DNA of 64,000 bases, from contig CM037836.1 of NCBI GenBank assembly GCA_021234535.1, positions 23,984,769 through 24,048,768 of the forward strand, in the 5' to 3' direction. Shown piece by piece: positions 53,886-64,000 of the stretch; position 1 is the stretch's first letter; each line of letters opens with the position of its first letter. Below the pieces are notes generated by a model. The model did not search any database and was not told the origin of the DNA. It saw only the letters and a program-made list of their open reading frames with translations. This DNA comes from Stichopus chloronotus. Taxonomy: Eukaryota; Echinodermata; Holothuroidea; Aspidochirotida; Stichopodidae. A program made the position numbers and the translations under genes.

Positions 53886-54875
53886 AGCTATTTTCTTTGT
53901 ATGTCAGGTTGAGCACCATAAATTGAAGGTAGCACAGCGTATGAATTAGCTACCCAAAAGTCCCCCCAGGGTTTACAGGGATTCAAGGGAGAGTGAACTT
54001 CATTTGCATTGTCGAGGATTTTTTTTATATAGTCACTTTTACATTTTACCAAATCAAATCTAGTAATTTAAAGCTGCAGTTATTAGTGTGTTCCATCAAA
54101 GCCAGAAATACAACTGTCTTTCATGAAATATTGGTCCATTTGTTAATGTGTTTTAGAAAAACATTTTTCGGCTCTTTGTTCTCACAAGAAATGTACTTTT
54201 CGAGTCGTCATTATCTTTTTCCTAAAACAGTTTTGTTATAAAGTGAAAACACCTAAGTTGATAAAACATGTGGAAACAAATTCATTCCTCTGAAAAAAGC
54301 AAATGAGCCAAATAATGTGGGATAAAAACACATCCGTGTTTTTCCCTATGTAACGTCATTTGATGTTTTCCATTAGCTAGTTATCAGTACTTCTAATTTT
54401 TCCCAGATTATCAAGTGCAATATGAACAGACATCTTTAAAACAAAATAAAGAAAGAAATCTGCCAGAGCAGCATTTCACAATCACGAGGGATTCATTTTT
54501 GAACATTTGTAAGTGTAACATATACAGCAGGTACCCCCACTACTATGTGTATAGTAATGTATCCCCTTCAGTTCCAGATTAAGCAAAGTGCCTTGTTTAT
54601 TGACTGCTGCTGCGTGAAATTGTCGGGATGAGTCGATGATAAAGAAAAGTTCTTTCGGTATCGCGATCATGGTCTGAGATGCGGCATCAGCTTGCATTCT
54701 GTATCAGACTTGTAACTTCGTAGACATTGCGGTGGTATTTTTGAAGATCAGGTAATCAAGAATATTAACGGACTTTGACGTCACGTAGTAAATGAAATAT
54801 TCATCCCACAGTTATCGGTCCAACTGTTTTCTTCTTTTTATTTTAAACATTTATATCAATGTCTTCTTTCTCCAG
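53886..54875. other. Non-coding stretch, possible intron
   Basis: No firm exon. A plus-strand ORF at 53993-54241 is protein-like in part but lacks a good donor. A donor-like CAG|GTAATC lies at about 54752. Confidence 0.35.
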
Positions 54876-54978
54876 AGTCATAATTCATGTTGCTTATGTG
54901 CTTTCATATCATCCGTGAAGCGTCTTCTTCCATATTATCTTCAGTTTGCTAGAGAAATGTACAGTTATATCAAGAACG
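54876..54978 (+). CDS. Candidate exon A of an unidentified plus-strand gene
   Basis: A strong pyrimidine tract and acceptor (CTTCTTTCTCCAG) open a phase-0 frame of 34 codons (SHNSCCLCAFISSVKRLL, then YYLQFAREMYSYIKN). It closes at AACG|GTAATC with one base left over. That base plus AA from the next candidate exon (55927) makes a Glu codon, so A and B join in phase. No domain was recognised. Earlier exons of the gene were not found. Confidence 0.45.
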
Positions 54979-55926
54979 GTAATCTATAGAAATTTATAAT
55001 TCAGCCTAGTATTCATCGAGTATATGAGTAATAATTTTAAATGTTTGCCAAGTGTATGGGGCTTTTGGTGTCCCCATTTCTCATAAAAAACAGAAATGAA
55101 CTCATTTGCTTCTCCCTCTTTTTTGACCTATTTCTAAAACTTTTGAGGGGTGCAGTTCTAGGCATACACTGCACCAAAAACTTTTCACATATCCCTGCTT
55201 TCATTTTGTACACTTTACAACTATACAACAGAACCACATACTGTGACTCATGAAGTGACTATTAAACATGAAGTGACTATTAAAACAGGGGACACCATAA
55301 GCCACAAACTGTCCCCTCAAGAGAAACCATTCCTCATATCAGACACAGTGTCTTTCTGTATGTAAGTGTTATAGTTTTGCATAGTATTCAGCAGAATAAA
55401 TGCCTGCTATTTCCATTTAGCAACTCAAAGAGTAACCCAGCAATTGTTTTTATTTTCTCATCTCTCATCCCATGATCCAGCTAAATATATGTGCATTGAA
55501 TTTGTGTTTTATGTGCAGAGAGTATAAATACAGACCATGCTAATTGTGGACCCACATGGCCTTCTCCACTGAGCTATCCCTTTCCCTCCTGACAGGCGAT
55601 TGCAAGTTCCATTTCACATAGGGTGATTTTGGTCCCTGTAATGATGGGGTAGAATTTTTGTGTGGAGAACCCGACCTGTGTGTGGGAATTTCCGAGTTGT
55701 GGATTTTTCACTACTTACACAGAGATTGACTGCCTAAGGTTGAAATTACACGCTTGGGCTGGCCCAGTAAGTTTGGTCAATTACCTTTGCAATCTTAGCT
55801 GGGATATTGGTTACTCCATGAACACACAAGTAGGTCTGTTTCTAGGATGTTTATAGACTACATCCTATTTTGTGTTCTGCATGCTTTTTAATTAATCTTG
55901 GTAAACTTTCCTTACTTTCTGTGCAG

Positions 55927-56005
55927 AAATAAGACAACAAACTGATAAGAGAAGCAGAACAAGGAATTTGTTAAAGCAAAGAAAAGAATACATGGCCCAG
56001 CTTAA
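55927..56005 (+). CDS. Candidate exon B of an unidentified plus-strand gene
   Basis: The acceptor CTTACTTTCTGTGCAG and donor TTAA|GTGAGT bound 79 bases. The only useful frame reads IRQQTDKRSRTRNLLKQRK then EYMAQL, a basic helical segment. It needs one base from the previous exon and leaves two for the next, matching exon A on one side and exon C on the other. An internal ATG (56 bases into the exon) could serve as a start in some transcripts. Confidence 0.5.
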
Positions 56006-56083
56006 GTGAGTGTTGACTAGGCACACAATTACAGTTAGCTTAGAGCTTAGAAGATAATGTTTCACACCATTTTACCCCTGTAG

Positions 56084-56151
56084 GGAGAAGGCTAGCAATG
56101 ATGGTTATTGCCTAATTGTCCATGAACTGGAAAGATGTTATCACAGTGAAG
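56084..56151 (+). CDS. Candidate exon C of an unidentified plus-strand gene
   Basis: After a 78-base intron, the acceptor TTTTACCCCTGTAG and donor GAAG|GTAGGT bound 68 bases. The frame continues exactly from exon B: EKASNDGYCLIVHELERC then YHSE, with one base left over. The next exon could not be settled; an acceptor at 56236 (CATTTTCTCAG) gives an immediate stop in this phase (CYHSEE then TGA), which would make it the last coding exon, but its other frame is longer and open. Confidence 0.5.
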
Positions 56152-58011
56152 GTAGGTTGGAGTGAAAAAAAAAATCTTGCCTCATGACTACTGGGGACAG
56201 AATCACGCTATGAGAGTTTTTCCTCCATTTTCTCAGAATGAGGCTTCCATTTTGACAACACTTCTCATCTGCACCCAATACAGACTTTTCAGTTATACAA
56301 ATTCCTCTCTACCACCATTTGTGCATCCCATCTCCAAAGGCCCAGCAAAATCCTTTAGGACCCATGGACAAGAAACAGTGGAGGGATCCCCAAAACAATA
56401 GAAACTCCTTAGATTCCCTCCAAACTTGGGACAAGATAAAAGGTGTAAGTTCAGATCTTTTGGTATTTAAAAAGTAAAGGCACTAAAAATACCATTGATA
56501 AAATTGTTTTTTGCTTTGGGTAGGACCCCCTAGACCGTAGAGGCAATTCCTTAGACTTTGTCCACCTGCTTGCTTTGCACCTGCCATTGATACAGTATAT
56601 CCCTTCCACCCACCCTTTTTTTTGTACAAACTCTACCTCTCTTCTTCCCTCACCATCACGTTACTGATGATCTAAATGAGCCACTACAGACAAATTTGTG
56701 GCATCTTTTGATTCCTTGTCAAAGGCAGGTAAGGAATCTTTGCGACGGTGGTGGTGTGTGTACCGTATCTGTGTGACACCTTGGCTTGTAAACATGGTAT
56801 CTCATGAAGGGAAAGGTACTTGAACATCATAGTTCATGTGTTGGTAGTCCATTGTGAGTAGATGATCCCTATTGTTTTTTTTTTATTTTTTACTATTATT
56901 ATTGGCAAGTGCCATTTTTTGGGGGGTAACTGCAAAAGTGAAAAGGCTTCATGTGGAGCCTGGAAATGTGATTTCCAGCCATCTAGAGGATAGCCTACTG
57001 TCATCCAAAAGTTTTGTGGTATGTTATGTGCCAACCAATGGTGGTGCTCTGTATGCACGGTCTTCCTGCCATTCTAGTTTGAATGTACAACAGTGATGAT
57101 GAATGATGCCACTTGAACCTCTACCACCCCAAGAAAGATGGCAACTACACCGTCACAGTAAAACAATGGTCAACAGACAAATCTTAGAAAGATGCCAATG
57201 AAAAGACAAAATGATTCATTCCATTTCTTTGGTTTTGTAACAGTCATTATTATTATTATTCTTTCATTTGTGGTGCACTTAAACAGAGCTTAATATCCAT
57301 TTATTCTTAAAATATTAATTTTCACAAAAGATAATAGTAAATGTTACACTAGCTTTGCTAGAAGAAAAGTAGCGACTAACAGAAAGTTTATGACATACAA
57401 TATAGCTAATTGGTGTTAGCCAACATTCTTCATAATTAAAGTGACTAGATTTTCTTACCATCTACGTCAACCTTTGAAAAACTGGAAAAACTTTGCTTTC
57501 ATCACAACTGGCATGATTCTCTTTTAGATGCACAAATTGGTCTAGATGATACATACACTAAAGCCACTGAAATTTCTGCTGTACTGTCCCCAAAGTTGTT
57601 ACCCTACCCTTTCTAAGGGGACTGAAGACTAGCCCATGCACTGTACCTACCAGGAGCCTATCTACTAGTAGCTAGCCATTGATCACTTTCAGAATTTCTG
57701 TCAACGAATAGTCTGACATTAAATGCTTAATAATCAACCATTTAACACGAAATACTTTTTCTCTCAGTCATGCCACAGCTCAAGAATACGATGCTCCTGT
57801 AATGTTTGCGGAATTGACGTGCTAGAGACACAAAAGAATTAGCACAGGCTCTGACCTGACATATGCTCTGTATCAACCAATGAATAACAATTGTTTCACT
57901 ACCTACACATACAGCCTCTATAAACTACAAAGTTGACAAAAGAACATTTCACCGCCCAGCACCTTCCCTAGCCAAGCAGGGGGTGATCGGGCTGATGTGT
58001 AGAGCCACGAC

Positions 58012-58027
58012 GGGGGGGGGGGGGGGG
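58012..58027. repeat. G16 homopolymer
   Basis: Sixteen consecutive G. Such tracts can form G-quadruplexes and are prone to sequencing and assembly error. Confidence 0.9.
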
Positions 58028-59699
58028 CATCTGAATGACCACAAATCCATCGATTAGCTACAAGACCGACCTCGATAACCTACTTACAAAGAGCATTTTA
58101 AGCTGCAGAATGGCAAAATTGGGGACATCACAGCAGATCTTCCAATAGGCAAATTACAGCTGGCAACTATACATATATATGTATGTACAATGGTGTGACA
58201 TGGCTTACTAATTTGTGAACTTTTCTTCAGTCCAATAAGTGAAACAATATTTTGAAGTACGTCGGTCAAACAGATGATACTGGCAGCATTTGCCAGAGTT
58301 GAAACAAGTCATGTCAACATGTCTCTGTCTCACTGCAAGAATTGAAAAGATGTCTGCACAATCAAATGTGCCATTTCAGTTTTACCGACTCACTTTCATT
58401 TGAAAAATTTTACGCCATTTGCCACATCGCCGAGACAGCCTTTTCTTTTCCTTTTTTTTTTTTCTGTGACCCCCACACAACCGAGTGGCATTTAAACCGG
58501 TGAACAGCATTCAGAGAGATAACGGGAAGTGTGTGTAAATGATTGCTGAAGATTCACACTACTTGGTCAAAAAAAAAGAGAAATTTTAAATGTATATTGT
58601 GCAACATATGGTGCTATGTCAACATGAATGCACTTCTGGAACTGAAAAGTTTTGTTTACCTGAATGAGTAGCATCTACTGCAGTGGATTGGGAAAGTACA
58701 CAAAACGTCTACATGATATAAACTTGCAAAAATGAATATGCATTGAGTGATGGAAAGCCTTTGTTTGTTTTTTTTGGTTTTTTATGTGTTTTGTGTTTTT
58801 TTTTTTTTTTTGCACTTCACACAGATTGAAAGATCAACATCATACAAGCAAGAAAACCACCTAGAATTATTTTCTGTTCTGTTATCGACTCATGTCAGAT
58901 TTCACAGAATTAAACACTTTATTTGTAGGTTATCTTAGAAGTCTTCATTTCATTCTTGATAAGGCATACGTTTGAAGAGATCAATTTACTAAATGCAGTC
59001 ATGTGTGTAACGTGTATTTCATGTCTTTCGCTTCAGTCTTATAATGCAATCAAACCAAATCCCTCAAACTTTAAACATTAAATAAGGTAGAGTTGTTTTG
59101 GTCAAATATAAACAGGTCCAACAGTTCACTCAGTGACAACATGTTGCAAGAAAATTCTTATATTCTCACTAAATCTTTCATTTTGAGTATTCTAGATGGT
59201 ACTACTTCTGATCTCGGACATCTTGCAAAAAGTTTCGATACGTCATTTCTAGCTGATCAAGCACACATTGTTGGCTTTCCTTTTGGCTTTCCCATTTTCT
59301 CCCCTCATACCACTGTTCACAATGCATAGTCCAACATCGAATCTGAACATTTGGTGGCCTATGTCCATCACACGCAAGGAAGACATGCAGTCATAGGTTA
59401 ACCAATCACAGGGTAAAGACCAGTCTAATAATGAACAGTAGAATCCTTAAGCATGTTCAGCACAATGCAAAAAAATCTCACACGAATTCCCTGACAACGG
59501 GCAGTGCAGACAATAGCCAGAACTGACGTGTATATTAACATGTGCAAAGTAAATGGACCATGAGCTGCCAGCTACGAGGACGCACTTTCTGAATAGACAC
59601 ATTCAACCCTGTAATACTCAAATCAGAAAATCACCAATCTGTGTACAAAGTAACATACTACCTACATCATATAAATTAAAAGAAGTTACGCTCCACCGG

Positions 59700-59945
59700 C
59701 TTGGAAGATATCATGCTACAACACCTTAAAGGTAGCATTTACACCATTCCTTACTGAAAGGTAGCATGCTACAATTGCCGTAAAAGGAGCATGCTTCACT
59801 TGCCTTAAAGGTATCATTCTAAACCATCCTTAACAGATAACATGCTAAACTTGTCTGAGCGTGCTACACCTTTCCCGAAGGTAGTATGCTACACCTTTTT
59901 TTTTGTAAAAGCAGCATGGTATACTTGCCTGAAAGCATTAACACA
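59700..59945 (+). repeat. Degenerate minisatellite, unit about 28-33 bp
   Basis: Variants of AGCATGCTACACTTGCCTTAAAGGT repeat about eight times with substitutions and length changes (for example AGTATGCTACACCTTTTTTT and GGAGCATGCTTCACTTGCC). No coding role. Confidence 0.75.
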
Positions 59946-62895
59946 GATACACCTTTTCTTTCAATAAATCACCAATTTCAAAATGTTCCATTTAGTAACC
60001 AAGAAAACAACGTTATTCAAGCCATACACATCACCTGTTATTAAAATGATGCGGTGCTCTTTACAGATTGTTGAAACAAACATGACAAATTCTAACAAAT
60101 GAAGCGAATCTTGGCTGGTTTTGAAGAGCCTCTAATCATACTGGCAAGTTATTTACACCAACCATGACAATTCTTTCCAGTTACATGACATGGCATAATT
60201 ATGGCCAACAAACAACACATATCCAAGAAAATGATTCCGATACAAAATTACCACAGAACAAAATGAGAATTTGGCCTTAACAACTTTGCCCTACCACCAA
60301 AAAAAATAAAAATGTGTGCAGTCTTTAAGGATTTTTGTCTTTTATGCCATTTGGATGTTCAGGCCAGTAAAACACCAGAAACTCTCCACAAATAGTGACT
60401 ATAATTTTTTGGTAGAGATTCCCCATTATGGAAAAAATTTCTTTCCTGTTTGACAGAGTAAAGCCCCAAATTGCACAGACAAAAGGACAATACACATTGC
60501 CACTACATGGGCTACATTTATATCTGATACTGCTCTTGGTACCTCTTTAACCATTTACTATTTAAGCCAAAAGGATAATTTACTTTTTCCTCTAGTTCAT
60601 TTAATTTTTCACCCATATCTACCTAAACCAAAACACACTGGACAGTACTCTAAAAAACAATAAGAGAAAAGAAAGTCATATTCCTCTTCACACCTCAGAC
60701 TGGGCTTCCCTTAATTTCACTACATATAACATCATCCCGGCTCCAATATAATCTACCATTCCATGAGAAACCCAATGACTTACAGAGGGAAAGCTCTACC
60801 ATTTCAGTTTAAAGAGAAAAGCTTTTAACATTCCCTTTAAACAGATTCCAAAGGAGCACTAAAGAAAGCTTAGATTAACCAATACATGAGCAGTTTCTTT
60901 GACAACACAAAACTTGCTTGAGTTGCCATCTATTTGTTTCTGTTTATAACCGCCATATCATCTGAACAGTCATCACGGCACCTTCCCTCCCCCCTCTAAG
61001 ACACCTCCAAGTACATCCTCTCTTATGAAAACAATGCAGTTGACAGTCTTCAAGCCTGTAGTGTTGGTGTGTTCTTTCAGATGTAAAAAGGATTTCAGTT
61101 AACCTTTCACCAAACTCTGCAATTTGTTTTTAATCTCTGGAATGATGAAAGCGACACCATTCTGGCCATAGAAGAAGTCAAGGAGGACCTCTACATTTAG
61201 TCAAAAGATGGCGCACCCTCTGTGAAAAATAAACTGTATTTTACATAACTTAAGGAAATAGAGATAAAGCTTGAAATGATATTATACAGAAAAAGATGAC
61301 ATTTTGTATACACTCAGTTGATTCATTATTCAAAAGAAAATCAACTACCTGCAGTCTGTTTGACAAAACAACATAAATAAGACAACAAGCAAAATCAAAA
61401 CTTAACAGAGGCAAAACATGTCCTCTACCATATTGCTTGAGACAGGAAAATGTATTGATATAATTTAAGTATCTTTGGAAACGTAATGTCGCTTCAGTCA
61501 CTGACTGTCTTGATGTGTGAGCTCTGGCCATTGACAGCTGTGGTTTTAATTTTCTAGTTTTGCTCTAATTCCGCATGGCTACCTGATCTTTGCTCCGCAG
61601 CAGATGTGAACATATTTTTATGTAACCATATGGTATCTCCAAGGACGACAAAAGCAATTCATGCGAGTGGCACACTGAGTCGACTGGAGTGCAAAAGAGG
61701 CACATTTACAACACCATCCACACACATGATTCAATGACAATGTGTAGGTGACACAAATGTTCAAGTGGGAAGATTGCTCCCAGGGTACGACATTATTGTC
61801 TGTCTTGCATTAGATTCTGTTGAAGAAATTTCACAACATGCAGATTTGGAGGAGAGAGGCAAGGGATGGAGATTTGGAGGAGAGACCAACAGGGATGCAA
61901 GCTATTCCAGGTTGTGAGGAATGATGAAAACCCCAGTTCCACAGTAGGGTTGAAGTCTACTTTGATTAAACATCAAAGACTGTGTATTTTTTTCGTCAGA
62001 TGCAGTAAATTTTGATACCTAGTAACAAAAATTCTTCACTGATGCAATACAAAAGACATATTTAACTGGCGATGTGCTACTGCTTAAGTGACGAAAACAA
62101 AACCACTTTTTTGGGACAAATGATGGAGTAATTAGGATTAGTGAATACAAAAAAATGTTACTGCTGGAATTCACATTCCAACGGGACCTTCCCTTCCCAT
62201 CTCTCCATCCAAACATTGAGCTGGTAAGTAGTCAGTGAGTACACATTCACTCTCAACGAAATTATTTTCTGAATAATCTGTGGGAGAAGGACATGGCAAC
62301 TCCTCCCCCAAACAAAAGTACAACATGAATTATTTGTAATATATAATATTTCAAATATGAACGAAATTTCCCAACAAAAAGTTCCTTACAAACTCAAAAC
62401 CAATAGATGTTTTACCACAACGGAAAGTATGGAACACTAAACAATCCTGGCCATAGAGATGAGGAAATCAGCTTGTGTGAACACAAGGTCACCTCCAACT
62501 TCCACTGACTTACCCTTTGAACTGAGCAACGGACAAACCACACTTCATGAATATGTCAACTAATTTGTGTCTGAATGACAAGGTTTAACTATTACCTGAC
62601 TTCCTGACGCAGGATGCACAAAGACAAAAGCAGATTAATTTCAAAAGTGGAGAGTTGCATTGAGACCAGTACGTTGAACAGGAGTATCACCAAAACATCG
62701 AGAGGTTGTAAAGTAACATCAGTTCATCCGAAACGTAGTCTTTCTCAAGCTTACAAGTCTTCCTGTCTTTGCCTCTGTTGGCCTTGTCAAATTGACTGGC
62801 AGGGAGGGGTACAGAGAGAGTTCATGTCTATTACAAAAGGTCATACAAATAACAAGAGACGGGCCATGCGGCTCTGCTAGGTGAAACGTCGATTC

Positions 62896-63060
62896 CTACA
62901 TCTGGTTGCCGCTCATGGCTCCGCTCACAGCACCGCTCACGGCCGCAGAGGCGGCCTGTTTGGTGGCTGACTGCACGCCGGGATTGCTGGCCACGGACTT
63001 GGCAAACTCTGCCTGGGCCTTCTCGAAGCTGGCGCCAGTGCTGCGGTACAAGGAATGGAC
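62896..63060 (-). CDS. SCAMP (secretory carrier membrane protein), last coding exon
   Basis: The minus-strand acceptor CATTGCCACTTGCAG ends at 63061. The exon then reads 54 codons, phase 0, to TAG at 62896-62898. The peptide has the SCAMP1/2/3-type cytosolic tail: [20 protein letters not shown] near the start, an Ala/Ser-rich run, and the terminal GNQM (GNQI/GNQM in relatives). SCAMPs are four-pass membrane proteins of the trans-Golgi and endosomal recycling system, acting in vesicle traffic and exocytosis. The membrane domain and N-terminal NPF repeats lie in upstream exons beyond 64000. This exon is visibly GC-richer than its surroundings. The tail argues against the short SCAMP5 type. Confidence 0.9.
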   Translation of the reverse strand, partial: VHSLYRSTGASFEKAQAEFAKSVASNPGVQSATKQAASAAVSGAVSGAMSGNQM

Positions 63061-64000
63061 CTGCAAGTGGCAATGCAGGAGGTTTGTTGAATGGTAAAGA
63101 CACTACATAATTAAGAAATTATTTACCAGAGAAATAACTGGCAAAAATATAGTCATTAGAAATCAGCTAAATTCTGACTGAAAAAAATAGTGATGTCCCT
63201 GCCATTATTAGTTTGGTCTGTCCCATTCACATCCCCCTCTACCACTTCACAAAATGCTACATTCGACAGGCATGAATGTATCAATGGCAAAAATTTGCAA
63301 AGGAACACAGAAGCAGTGATTTTCATATTGTTTGGATTTTTTTTTTTCATTTGTTCACATATTATGACCATGCTGACATGCATACAGCTCACTTGAGGTC
63401 ACCACATTGTCCATGTATGTCTCTGAACTGACACAGCATATTTCATGAGGGGGAGGGGAACAGAATATTAAATGTCTTCTATTTATGTTGCTAATTCATG
63501 CCATATAAGAAAGAGACAAAAAGAAGGATACGATGAACTTTGCTTGCTTTGAGTTTTGGCAGTTTTTGTGGAATGGTAGAGGAGAGATGTCATATTCCAC
63601 AAACTTGTCAAAGCAGTTCTACACACTGACAACAATGAAATCTTCACGATGACAACAATTTGTGGGATACTGTGAGATGAATGACAATGATATGAATATT
63701 CATGATCATCTGTTTCTTTGCTGGTAAATAATGTACAGTCTCATGCATCTGTTCTACAGTCTACTTCAATTGACATGTTTTGCTTGGAATTTGAGAAAAC
63801 TGAAAAGTAACTTTGAAACAAAGGCTGTCCATGTTTTAACATAACACAAACACATGAAGGCAAAACAGCTCCTCTCTTGTTCAGACATACACACTGGGCA
63901 CTGCATCATTCAAAGTGTTAGCACAGTCTTGCACGTAAACAAACACGCACATGTGTATTTTGGTCTTCATTTTTTTATTCAAACATTATGAAACACGTAA
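63061..64000 (-). other. Intron of the SCAMP gene (to window end)
   Basis: Sequence upstream of the last SCAMP exon. No further SCAMP exon was recognised before the window edge, so the intron is at least 940 bases. Confidence 0.65.

Larger units (their letters stand above)
56152..62895. other. Largely non-coding stretch; right end is SCAMP 3' UTR
   Basis: No other exon supported. Landmarks are a G16 run (58012-58027), a long T tract near 58799-58811 and a minisatellite (59700-59945). The right part, next to 62895, should be the 3' UTR of the minus-strand SCAMP gene; its length is unknown. Confidence 0.4.

Noticed and set aside
55662..55760. Exon-like segment ending at a GTAAGT donor (55770)
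   Set aside because: The phase is incompatible with the next exon at 55927, and the compatible frame contains a stop.
62831..63103. Arg-rich minus-strand ORF of 90 codons
   Set aside because: Wrong-frame shadow of the SCAMP exon.

Overview
This window is eukaryotic nuclear DNA. It is AT-rich and intron-rich, its coding exons are short and bounded by GT...AG splice sites, and most of its length is non-coding and full of transposon remains. The proteins that can be named (a secretory carrier membrane protein and a ZNF474-type C2HC zinc-finger protein) and the mobile elements (Ty3/gypsy, Penelope-like, Jockey-like and CR1-like elements, TTAA-ended and hAT-like MITEs) fit an invertebrate animal. 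A marine deuterostome such as an echinoderm is my best guess, but that is inference. There is no sign of bacterial operons, phage or CRISPR.

Layout. 0-10 kb: diverged direct duplications and featureless AT-rich DNA. 10.5-13.2 kb: an hAT-like MITE and two Penelope-like element remnants lying head to head. 14.4-18.6 kb: one degraded Jockey-like non-LTR retrotransposon with two ORFs and two perfect 3' hairpins. 18.8-27.6 kb: a possible minus-strand gene whose main visible part is one ~1.85 kb exon of unknown function. 32-37 kb: minisatellite, tandem repeats and a MITE. 38.7-41.3 kb: several splice-bounded candidate exons on both strands that I cannot name. 42.7-48.0 kb: a CR1-like 3' fragment with a nearly intact Ty3/gypsy element inserted in its tail.

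49-51.9 kb holds the best-resolved host gene: a three-exon, 519-residue protein with seven alternating C2HC zinc modules. 53.2-56.2 kb has MITE copies and three short plus-strand exons that join in phase, from an unidentified gene. 56-62.9 kb is mostly non-coding. The window ends in the last coding exon of a SCAMP gene on the minus strand; the rest of that gene lies beyond position 64000.

The host genes show no functional link to one another. The main biology visible is the layering of mobile elements, including a young gypsy insertion (2 substitutions between its LTRs) inside an old CR1 tail. All exon joins rest on splice-site and phase reasoning only; no transcript or homology search was available.
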